Assembly: GCA_052289195.1 (NCBI GenBank)
Contig: DAWAJD010000007.1
Coordinates: forward strand, 4,135 to 68,134
Reading direction: 5' to 3'
Length of the DNA stretch: 64,000 nt
Source of the DNA: UBA4644 sp900555855
GTDB lineage: Bacteria > Bacillota > Clostridia > Oscillospirales > Butyricicoccaceae
In this document: positions 26,332-33,078 of the stretch, in pieces
Numbering within the stretch: the stretch's first letter is position 1
Layout of the letters: each line of letters starts with the position of its first letter
Program-made: the position numbers and the translations under genes
The notes under the pieces: generated by a model
Told to the model about the DNA's origin: nothing
Database searches by the model: none
The model's input: only the letters and a program-made list of their open reading frames with translations

Positions 26332-26360
26332 TTGACAACGCATACCCCTATGGGTATAAT
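26332..26360 (+). promoter_or_regulatory. Promoter of the heavy-metal ATPase gene
   Basis: TTGACA (26332-26337), 17-base spacer, TATAAT (26355-26360). The first CsoR-type box overlaps spacer and -10. Confidence 0.85.
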
Positions 26361-26382
26361 GGGTACATACCCAATGGGGTAT
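26342..26382 (+). promoter_or_regulatory. Two CsoR-type operator boxes
   Basis: Box 1 ATACCC-N4-GGGTAT at 26342-26357, box 2 the same pattern at 26367-26382, centres 25 bases apart. Box 1 covers the -10 and box 2 the likely transcription start, so a bound repressor would block the polymerase. Confidence 0.8.
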
Positions 26383-26399
26383 GGAAAGGAGCCATAGCC

Positions 26400-28253
26400 A
26401 TGAAGCGCGTTATGGAGAAGCTGGAGCAGCTGCTGGAGCTTGGCGGCATCAAAAAGGATATTCTGTTTCTTGCGCTCTCCGGCGCCGCCGTTCTTTGCAG
26501 TTTGCTGAAGATCGCGCCGTTTTCCTTTGATCTGGCATGGGTCGCTGTCGTTTTGTGCGGCATACCCATCATTTTGGAAGCGCTCATCGGGCTGGTAACG
26601 GCCTTTGACATCAAGGCGGATGTGCTGGTCTCGCTGGCGCTGATCGCCTCTCTCTGCATCGGAGAGACCTTTGCCGCCGGAGAAGTGTCCTTTATCATGC
26701 AGCTGGGCGCGCTGCTGGAGGAGCTGACGGTGGCAAAGGCCAGAGCCGGTATCGAAAAGCTGGTCCATCTGACGCCGCAGACGGCCCGGATCCTGAAAAA
26801 CGGCAGGGAAGAGGTCGTCCCTGCAGAGCATGTGCAGATCGGCGACCGTATTCGCGTCCTGCCCGGCGAAGGCGTCCCGGTGGATGGGATCATCCTCTCC
26901 GGACAGACCTCCATCAATCAGGCGGTCATGACCGGCGAATCCCTGCCGGTGGACAAGACCGTGGGCGATACGGTGTCCAGCGGAACGGTCAACCAGTTCG
27001 GTGCCTTTGAGATGGAAGCCACAAAGGTTGGGGAAGACAGCTCCATCCAGCGGATGATCCGTCTGGTGCAGTCGGCAGACGCCGGCAAAGCCCGGATCGT
27101 GGGCATCGCAGACCGCTGGGCCACCTGGATCGTGGTCATCGCCCTCAGCGCCGCCGCGCTGACCTGGCTGATCACCGGGCAGATCATCCGTGCCGTCACC
27201 ATTCTGGTGGTATTCTGCCCCTGCGCGCTGATGCTTGCAACGCCAACGGCGATCATGGCGGCCATCGGAAACGCCACAAAGCACGGGTTTCTCGTCCGCG
27301 AGGGCGACGCGCTGGAGCGGCTGGCCAAGGCAAAGGTCATCGCCTTTGACAAGACCGGAACGCTGACCTGCGGCACGCCGGAGGTGACTGCGGCAGAGAG
27401 CGTCTCGGCGCAGTTCGGCAAGGACGAGGTCTACCGTCTGGCCGCTTCTGCGGAGCAGCTTTCCGAGCATCCTCTGGGCAAAGCCATCGTGGGCTGCTAC
27501 CGGAAGACCGGCGCGGTATTGGCGGCTGCGGAGGCGTTTGAAATGATCCCCGGCCGCGGCGTTTGCGCAAAGGTGGAGGGCAAGACCGTCCTCGCGGGCA
27601 ATCCGGAGCTGCTGCGGGAGCATGGCGTTGAGGTCGGCGCCGGATCATCGGCAGACGCATATATCCGGCAGGGCTGTACGGTCATCTATGTGGCGGCCGA
27701 CGGCGCATACATCGGATTTCTCGTTCTTTCCGATACCCTGCGCAAGGAAAGCGCAGCCACGATCGACGCGCTGTCCCGGCTGGAGCTGCAGCCGGTGCTC
27801 CTCACCGGCGACCACGAAAACGCCGCCAGGACCATCGCCGAACGGCTGCATATCCGCCAGGTGCGGGCAAACTGCCTGCCGGAGGATAAGCTGAAATACA
27901 TCGGCGAATATCAGCAGAAGGATATGCCGGTTTGCATGATCGGCGACGGTGTGAACGATGCGCCGGCCCTGAAAAAAGCGGATGTGGGCATCGCCATGGG
28001 CGGCGTTGGCAGCGATATCGCCGTAGACGCGGCGGATATTGCGCTGGTGGACGATGAGGTCAAGGAGCTGCCGCATCTGGTGGCGCTGTCCCGCCGCATG
28101 ATGATCACCATCAAGTGCAATATGGCCTTTTCCATGCTGCTGAACTTCGTCGCCATCACGCTGGCCATCCGCGGGACGCTGGATCCCGTGGTGGGCGCGC
28201 TGGTCCATAACGCAGGCTCTGTTCTTGTGATCACAAACTCGGCATTTTACTGA
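26400..28253 (+). CDS. Heavy-metal translocating P1B-type ATPase
   Basis: 617 residues. Motifs: TGES in MTGESLPVDK, the metal-binding FCPCALMLATPT in the membrane, DKTGTLTCG with the phosphorylated Asp, SEHPLGKAI, LLTGDHENA and IGDGVNDAPAL. There is no N-terminal HMA metal domain; the protein starts straight with membrane helices. The last helix HNAGSVLVITNSAF resembles transporters of divalent or mixed metals more than classic CopA, so the ion is uncertain, although control by a CsoR-type repressor suggests copper. AAAGGAG ribosome binding site. It pumps metal out of the cytoplasm. Confidence 0.93.
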   Translation: MKRVMEKLEQLLELGGIKKDILFLALSGAAVLCSLLKIAPFSFDLAWVAVVLCGIPIILEALIGLVTAFDIKADVLVSLALIASLCIGETFAAGEVSFIMQLGALLEELTVAKARAGIEKLVHLTPQTARILKNGREEVVPAEHVQIGDRIRVLPGEGVPVDGIILSGQTSINQAVMTGESLPVDKTVGDTVSSGTVNQFGAFEMEATKVGEDSSIQRMIRLVQSADAGKARIVGIADRWATWIVVIALSAAALTWLITGQIIRAVTILVVFCPCALMLATPTAIMAAIGNATKHGFLVREGDALERLAKAKVIAFDKTGTLTCGTPEVTAAESVSAQFGKDEVYRLAASAEQLSEHPLGKAIVGCYRKTGAVLAAAEAFEMIPGRGVCAKVEGKTVLAGNPELLREHGVEVGAGSSADAYIRQGCTVIYVAADGAYIGFLVLSDTLRKESAATIDALSRLELQPVLLTGDHENAARTIAERLHIRQVRANCLPEDKLKYIGEYQQKDMPVCMIGDGVNDAPALKKADVGIAMGGVGSDIAVDAADIALVDDEVKELPHLVALSRRMMITIKCNMAFSMLLNFVAITLAIRGTLDPVVGALVHNAGSVLVITNSAFY

Positions 28254-28269
28254 AATGGAGGAAACAGTC

Positions 28270-28437
28270 ATGGCTGTCAAAATCATCGGACTGATCATCG
28301 GGATCCTTGTGCTCGGCGTGGGTCTTTACTATCTGTCGAAGGAAAAGCACGACCCGGAAGCAAAAAAGATCTATACCGTCATCAGCATTGTGGGCGGGCT
28401 CGCCGCTGCCGTGTGCGCGGCGCTGCTGCTTCTCTGA
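28270..28437 (+). CDS. Small two-helix membrane protein of the metal-ATPase operon
   Basis: 55 residues with two hydrophobic helices (about 3-19 and 36-54) joined by a charged loop (SKEKHDPEAKK). ATG 28270 has GGAGGA 6 bases upstream; an earlier in-frame ATG at 28255 overlaps that site. It follows the ATPase gene by 16 bases and ends before a terminator, so it is in the CsoR-controlled unit. Function unknown. Confidence 0.7.
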   Translation: MAVKIIGLIIGILVLGVGLYYLSKEKHDPEAKKIYTVISIVGGLAAAVCAALLLL

Positions 28438-28466
28438 GCGCGCTCTGCCGAAGGGGAGAAAGGCGA

Positions 28467-28496
28467 AGCGGCGTGACTTCGGTCACGCCGCTTTTT
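28467..28496 (+). terminator. Rho-independent terminator of the metal-ATPase operon
   Basis: Eleven-base stem (AGCGGCGTGAC and its complement) with a TTCG tetraloop, then a T-run. Confidence 0.93.
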
Positions 28497-28516
28497 CAAA
28501 CGCCAAAGGGTTTTTG

Positions 28517-28648
28517 TTAGAGGCCGGGGTGCTTCGGGCGATAATAGGGGCATTTTTGCGTGCTGCCGCCCTTCGTCGTGGCCCGGGTCAGCAGACATTC
28601 GCCAAAATCCTGATAAAAACAGCCGGTCTCAGAGCATGGGATCTGCAT
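28517..28648 (-). CDS. Small cysteine-containing protein, unknown function
   Basis: 43 residues starting MQIPCSETGCFYQDFGECLL with a later CPYY. Four cysteines (C5, C10, C18, C33) suggest a metal site. A strong GGAGG lies 8 bases before the ATG at 28648. Short proteins of this look (C-x4-C-x7-C-x14-C) recur in clostridia; no function is known to me. It is divergent from the adaptor gene and shares a 68-base interval containing an inverted repeat. Confidence 0.65.
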   Translation of the reverse strand: MQIPCSETGCFYQDFGECLLTRATTKGGSTQKCPYYRPKHPGL

Positions 28649-28664
28649 TTGAAAGCCTCCTTTT

Positions 28665-28704
28665 CTGCTGATATTTTGCGTAAAAAGAACCAGAATATCA
28701 GCAG
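28665..28704. repeat. Inverted repeat between divergent genes
   Basis: Eleven-base arms CTGCTGATATT (28665-28675) and AATATCAGCAG (28694-28704) separated by 18 bases, sitting between the cysteine protein gene and the adaptor gene and touching the adaptor's ribosome binding site. Could be a regulator site or an mRNA hairpin. Confidence 0.6.
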
Positions 28705-28716
28705 GGAGGGATGCAA

Positions 28717-29727
28717 ATGAAAAAAGTGATGACGCTGATGCTGGCGACGGCCGTTTTGATCGCCGGCCTGTATTGGCAAAGCCCTTATCGGGCCAGAGCC
28801 GCGCGCCCCACGGTGACGCTTCGTCCGGTGCAGAGCTCTGCCGTGCAGGATACGGTAACCCTTTACGGAAAGGTCTCGGAGATGGACCGGCGGCAGTATT
28901 ATGCCGATGGCGCGGCGACGGTGCTCCGCTGCTATGTGCAGGAGGGACAGCGCGTTGCAAAGGGAGACCCGCTGATCAAGCTGCAGCGGATCCAGCAGCC
29001 GGAGGAGCAGGCCGCAGTCGACGCCGCGGCGCTGCAGACGGTGCTCACGCTGCTCCAGGAGGGGCAGCTGGAAGCGGCAGAAGAGAGCCTTCAGACCTTT
29101 TCGCCGCAGCCGGAGCAAAGCGGCAGCGAGAAAGTATATACCCTTTACAGCGAAGGAAACGGAACCGTTATGAAGCTTTCTGCGGCGGAAGGAGAGCCCG
29201 TTTCAAGGCTGTTTCCCTGTGTGGAGGTCAGCGACCTGAGCCAGCTGGAGATCCTTGCGGCTGCGGATGAGACCGCCGTTGGAAAGCTCCGGGAAAACCA
29301 AAGCTGCAGCATCCGCATCCCTGCGTTTTTCCTGTCCGGCCTGCCGGGAAGCGTGCGCAGGATCCAGCCCTATGCCCGCCAGACCGGCCTGTTTACCGGC
29401 AATTCCTCGGCGGAGACCACGGTATCCATTGCGCTGGCGCAGCCCACCGCCGCTCTGAAGCCCGGATATTCCGCCACGGTCCGGGTGACGACGCAGGTGC
29501 GGCAGGATGTGCTGCTGGGGCCCTATGCCTGCGTGGGGCAGGACGAGGCCAATCGGGAATATGTCTTTGTGATCCGGGATCAGAAGCTGCAAAAGCGCTA
29601 TATTTCCACCGGACTGGAGCTGGAGGATTCGGTGGAGATCTGCAGCGGCGCGGCGGAGGGAGACCTGTTGGTGCTGGATCCGGACCAATATGCCGAGGGA
29701 ATGGAGGTCCGTTATGAAATGGACTGA
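28717..29727 (+). CDS. HlyD/RND-type efflux adaptor subunit
   Basis: 336 residues: an N-terminal anchor (VMTLMLATAVLIAGLYW), a barrel-sandwich half (VLRCYVQEGQRVAKGDPLIKL), a short helical hairpin, the second half (GNGTVMKLSAAEGEPVSRLF) and a beta-barrel end. This is the plan of periplasmic-adaptor-like subunits of MacA type. ATG 28717 is chosen because GGAGGG is 6 bases upstream; an ATG at 28711 touches that site. The gene overlaps the permease gene by 14 bases. No outer-membrane partner is expected in a Gram-positive cell. Confidence 0.82.
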   Translation: MKKVMTLMLATAVLIAGLYWQSPYRARAARPTVTLRPVQSSAVQDTVTLYGKVSEMDRRQYYADGAATVLRCYVQEGQRVAKGDPLIKLQRIQQPEEQAAVDAAALQTVLTLLQEGQLEAAEESLQTFSPQPEQSGSEKVYTLYSEGNGTVMKLSAAEGEPVSRLFPCVEVSDLSQLEILAAADETAVGKLRENQSCSIRIPAFFLSGLPGSVRRIQPYARQTGLFTGNSSAETTVSIALAQPTAALKPGYSATVRVTTQVRQDVLLGPYACVGQDEANREYVFVIRDQKLQKRYISTGLELEDSVEICSGAAEGDLLVLDPDQYAEGMEVRYEMD

Positions 29728-30892
29728 TCTGCTGCGCCTGGCCTGCCGCAATCTGGCCCATACAGGCATCCGGGCCTGGCTTTGCCTGCTGGCGGTATGT
29801 ATCGGGATGACTTCCGTCAGCACGGTTTTTTCGGTGGGCGCCGCGGCGCAGCAGGGCATCGCGCAGGAGATCGACCGGATCGGGATTTCCGGTCTGGCCT
29901 TTTACAGCAAACAGCCCTTTGAGCTGCAGCAGGAGCTGCTGGACGCGGTAAAGAGCGTGCAGACCGTTTCGGCGGCGATGCCCATGAGCCTGCTTTCCGG
30001 CGATGTGCGCCTGAGAAACCGCCGGAGCAGCGCCGGGATCCTGGGGATCGACGCGGCGCTGGGACAGATATTTCATCTGGAGGTCCTTTATGGGGCGCTG
30101 CCCAGCCAGGCGCAGGTGGCCAACCGGGAAAAGATTGCCGTGATCGACGCAGAGCTTGCCCGAAGCGTCTATCACCGGGAAAATATCGTTGGAAAGCAGA
30201 TCTCCTTGACAGTATCTGATATTACAGATGCTTTTACCATATGCGCTGTGATCAGCTCTCAGTCGGCAAATCTTTCCGCGGTCTTGGGCAGCGTTTTGCC
30301 CTGCGTGGTCTATGTCCCATATACGGCGCTGGAGGGGATGACCTCCGCCGCCGCGCCGGACAAGATCACCGTCGCGGTGGATGGAGAGGATGTGGCGCAG
30401 ACCGCCGCACAGATCCAGCAGGTGCTGCAGCGCCAGACCAGCATTTCATTTTTATACGAAAATCTCAATCAATATTTGTCAAGCTTTACAAAAATCACCG
30501 GCGCAGTTACGGCGCTGGTCAGTGGCATCGCGGCGATCTCCATGGTGGTAGGGGGGATCGGCGTCATGAATACGATGGTCGCATCGGTAGACGCCCGTAT
30601 GCAGGAGATCGGGATCTACCGGGCGCTGGGAGCGCGCAAGCGGGACATTTTATTGCTGTTTCTGACGGAATCGGTGATCCTGTGCGTTGCCGGCGGGCTT
30701 TGCGGAATGGGCGTGAGCCAGCTGCTGCTGGCGCTGATCGGCGCCGTGATGAAGCTCACGGCGGCGAGCCTGCGGTCCGGCTACGGCGTCAGCTTTGGCT
30801 GCGCCGCGGCCTGCGGCGTTTTGTTCGGGATCCTGCCGGCATACCGTGCGGCAAGGCTGGATCCGATCCAGGCCATCCGCCGCAGCCGATAA
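29714..30892 (+). CDS. MacB/FtsX-type ABC transporter permease (no ATPase adjacent)
   Basis: 392 residues: one N-terminal membrane helix (about 20-42), a large extracytoplasmic MacB-like domain (about 50-265), and three C-terminal helices containing GGIGVMNTMVASVDARMQEIGIYRALGARKRDI, a family signature shown here from its Gly-rich start. It overlaps the adaptor gene. MacAB-type systems normally carry a third gene for the ATPase; none is present upstream or downstream in this unit, so it must be supplied from elsewhere or has been lost. Substrate unknown. Confidence 0.85.
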   Translation: MKWTDLLRLACRNLAHTGIRAWLCLLAVCIGMTSVSTVFSVGAAAQQGIAQEIDRIGISGLAFYSKQPFELQQELLDAVKSVQTVSAAMPMSLLSGDVRLRNRRSSAGILGIDAALGQIFHLEVLYGALPSQAQVANREKIAVIDAELARSVYHRENIVGKQISLTVSDITDAFTICAVISSQSANLSAVLGSVLPCVVYVPYTALEGMTSAAAPDKITVAVDGEDVAQTAAQIQQVLQRQTSISFLYENLNQYLSSFTKITGAVTALVSGIAAISMVVGGIGVMNTMVASVDARMQEIGIYRALGARKRDILLLFLTESVILCVAGGLCGMGVSQLLLALIGAVMKLTAASLRSGYGVSFGCAAACGVLFGILPAYRAARLDPIQAIRRSR

Positions 30893-30991
30893 ACAGCCCG
30901 GAAGAATCGGATCATAAGAACAGGACCGCAAAAACGGCAGGAAGAGGAAGCGTCAAAAGGGAGTAAGGCCGGCAGGTTGAAAAACAAATAA

Positions 30992-31021
30992 AATGATACA
31001 AAATCAATATTTTGTATCATT
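30992..31021. repeat. Perfect palindrome with 13-base arms
   Basis: AATGATACAAAAT (30992-31004), 4 bases, then its exact complement (31009-31021). Read as 11-6-11 it has the dimensions of a Xer/dif-type site. The left arm recurs once at 31540-31552. Confidence 0.75.
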
Positions 31022-31035
31022 TGAGGGGGGTTAAA

Positions 31036-31185
31036 ATGGATGTTTCCGAGATCGTAGCACTGTATAACGAATGTGCTGCATACTTCCTGCCGTTTACCAT
31101 TGTTTTTTGGTTGTGCAACTTTGTTGTTACAACGATTCTGCGCGCGGCCTTTGGCGGTAAGTTTGATTTTAGGAGCTGGCAATAA
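31036..31185 (+). CDS. Small membrane protein in A+T-rich patch
   Basis: 49 residues: MDVSEIVALYNECAAYFLPF, then a hydrophobic helix (about 16-36) and a short basic/aromatic end. GAGGGGGG lies 6 bases before the ATG. The stop overlaps the next start by one base (TAATG). Base composition is clearly lower in G+C than the surroundings. I do not recognise it; the form resembles small phage or mobile-element membrane proteins, which is only an impression. Confidence 0.55.
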   Translation: MDVSEIVALYNECAAYFLPFTIVFWLCNFVVTTILRAAFGGKFDFRSWQ

Positions 31186-31409
31186 TGCCTGATAAATTGT
31201 GTCTGAAGGGTTCCCACAATCCTTTTGAAATGGCCCGTAGTTTGGCCTATAAAATGCGGTTTCGCAAAGAACATCCGGATTTCTTCGATCCTTGCGGGCT
31301 GATGGTCTTCTGCGGCCCGCAGGGCTGCAAAGCCCGCGCCATGAGAGCGAAAAAGGCGGCCAAATCCCCATTAAAAAGCCCGTACCGTTTGATAAAACAG
31401 GCGCTGTAA
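31185..31409 (+). CDS. Small basic protein, translationally coupled
   Basis: 74 residues, beginning MPDKLCLKGSHNPFEMARSL and ending in a Lys/Arg-rich stretch (RAMRAKKAAKSPLKSPYRL). Its ATG overlaps the stop of the preceding gene. There are three cysteines (LCL, DPCG, CGPQGC region). No family recognised. Together the two genes form a tiny operon between the palindrome and the recombinase. The 195 bases that follow hold only the recombinase promoter and half-site. Confidence 0.5.
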   Translation: MPDKLCLKGSHNPFEMARSLAYKMRFRKEHPDFFDPCGLMVFCGPQGCKARAMRAKKAAKSPLKSPYRLIKQAL

Positions 31410-31508
31410 AGCGTTTCCACTGTCCGCAAAGGCGCTCTTCCATTGGCCGTTTGTCCGGAGCCGCACCGGCGAGAGCCCGTCTCCTGCGGGGGATTTTCCG
31501 GAAAACAC

Positions 31509-31552
31509 TTGCCAAATGCCAGCATTTTGATATAATATGAATGATACAAAAT
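31509..31552 (+). promoter_or_regulatory. Promoter of the recombinase gene with overlapping palindrome half-site
   Basis: TTGCCA (31509-31514), 16-base spacer, TATAAT (31531-31536). The 13-base arm AATGATACAAAAT of the upstream palindrome recurs at 31540-31552, covering the expected transcription start. Confidence 0.6.
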
Positions 31553-31604
31553 TTTCTGCTGCCGCAGGCTTATTCTTCCTTTTTAAGGGTTTTGAGGTCA
31601 TTTT

Positions 31605-32522
31605 ATGGATTATTTGAACGCTTCTCCGCCGGTATTGCGGGATTATCTGGTCTATCTGGAAACGATTTTAGGCCGTTCGCCCAACACGGTCAATGAATAT
31701 TATCTGGATCTGCGGACATTTTTCCGGTTTTTGCTGCAAAAACGGGGGCTGGTCTCCCCTCCCGAACTGGATTTTGATGCGATCCCCATCGACGCCACGA
31801 CCTATGGCAACGACCTGAAGACCCGCGCCCGGAAGATCTCCGCCCTGCGGGGGCTTTATAAATACTATTGCAGCAAGCTGCAGCTGATCGAGGAAAACCC
31901 CACGCAGAGCCTGGATACCCCCAAGCCGCGGAAGGAGCTGCCGAAATATCTTACGCTGCAGGAAAGCCTGGACCTGCTGGAGGTCATCGACGGCCCCAAC
32001 CGGGAGCGGGATTACTGCATCATCACCCTGTTTCTCAACTGCGGGATGCGGGTGTCGGAGCTGGTGGGCATCGACCTGCAGGATATCTCCGAGGATCGTC
32101 TGCGGCTGCTGGGCAAGGGCAATAAGGAGCGGATCGTCTACCTGAATCAGGCCTGTCTCAACGCCATTCAGGCCTATCTTCCCCACCGGACCACGCCCAA
32201 CGCTGCCAGCCGCAGTGCGCTGTTTATCAGCCGGCTGGGCAACCGCATCGATGTGCAGACGGTAAAAGCGCTGGTGAAAAAATATCTTACCATGGCGGGC
32301 CTTTCCCAGAAGCATTGCTCCGTCCATAAGCTGCGGCACACGGCGGCCACGCTGATGTATCAGAACGGCGTGGATGTGCGGACGCTGAAGGAGGTCCTGG
32401 GCCACGAAAATCTGGACACCACCATGATCTATACCCATGTGGTGGACCAGAACCTGCGGGACGCCGCTGAGGCAAACCCGCTGAATCAGCTGGCCCGCAA
32501 AAAGGCGCCGCCGGAGGAATAA
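31605..32522 (+). CDS. Tyrosine recombinase, XerC/XerD-like
   Basis: 305 residues, the length of Xer recombinases. An N-terminal SAM-like core-binding domain (about 1-100) is followed by the catalytic domain with Arg in NCGMRVSELVG, Lys in GKGNKERIVYL, His-x-x-Arg in HKLRHTAATLM, and the final LGHENLDTTMIYTHV with the nucleophilic Tyr. Either the chromosomal dimer-resolving recombinase or the integrase of a small element; length and lack of an extra N-terminal domain favour Xer. A palindromic candidate site lies 0.6 kb upstream. Confidence 0.9.
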   Translation: MDYLNASPPVLRDYLVYLETILGRSPNTVNEYYLDLRTFFRFLLQKRGLVSPPELDFDAIPIDATTYGNDLKTRARKISALRGLYKYYCSKLQLIEENPTQSLDTPKPRKELPKYLTLQESLDLLEVIDGPNRERDYCIITLFLNCGMRVSELVGIDLQDISEDRLRLLGKGNKERIVYLNQACLNAIQAYLPHRTTPNAASRSALFISRLGNRIDVQTVKALVKKYLTMAGLSQKHCSVHKLRHTAATLMYQNGVDVRTLKEVLGHENLDTTMIYTHVVDQNLRDAAEANPLNQLARKKAPPEE

Positions 32523-32536
32523 GGGGAAGAAACAGA

Positions 32537-32575
32537 AGCGGAGCATGACGCAAACTGCGCATGCCCCGCTTTTTT
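32537..32575 (+). terminator. Terminator between convergent recombinase and NUDIX genes
   Basis: Stem AGCGGAGCATG / CATGCCCCGCT (one mismatch) followed by a T-run. Confidence 0.8.
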
Positions 32576-32590
32576 CTTTTCAGCGCCGGA

Positions 32591-33040
32591 TCATCGCACG
32601 GTTATGACCCATTCGCCGTGTTCAAAGGTATGCTGCAACTCGTTCAGCTCCGGCGTGTTCATCACATCCAGAAGCGTCTCCAGATCGTCCACAGTTTCCT
32701 TATACATCAGCTGATCGTAGTCCACCCATTCCATCTGCCCCTCTGCCGAGGAGGAGAGCTTGCCGGACCACCCGGTAGACTTGAATAAAAGAACGAGGTA
32801 TCTTCCATTTTCCATGGGAAACTGCTTGACACCTACCAGCCTTGGCGTATGAATGAGCAGCCCGGTTTCTTCCTGCATTTCCCGGATCACCGCGGATACA
32901 AAGGATTCGCCCGGCTCCACATGGCCGCCCGGCAGAGCATAGCCCTTCCAGTCGTCCTTGACCCTGTTCTGCAGCAGGACCTTATCGCCGTCTTCCAGCA
33001 GGCAAAGTACTGTCAGTTCAACATTTTCCGTTTTGTGCAT
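32591..33040 (-). CDS. NUDIX hydrolase
   Basis: 149 residues with a complete NUDIX box: GGHVEPGESFVSAVIREMQ followed by EETGL (Gx5Ex7REUxEExGU), near residues 37-60. Such enzymes cleave nucleoside diphosphates linked to other groups; the substrate here is unknown (8-oxo-dGTP diphosphatase is a common default annotation). AAGGAGCGAT ribosome binding site. Confidence 0.9.
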   Translation of the reverse strand: MHKTENVELTVLCLLEDGDKVLLQNRVKDDWKGYALPGGHVEPGESFVSAVIREMQEETGLLIHTPRLVGVKQFPMENGRYLVLLFKSTGWSGKLSSSAEGQMEWVDYDQLMYKETVDDLETLLDVMNTPELNELQHTFEHGEWVITVR

Positions 33041-33078
33041 CGCAGATATCGCTCCTTTTCTTAGTTATCCGTCTATGG

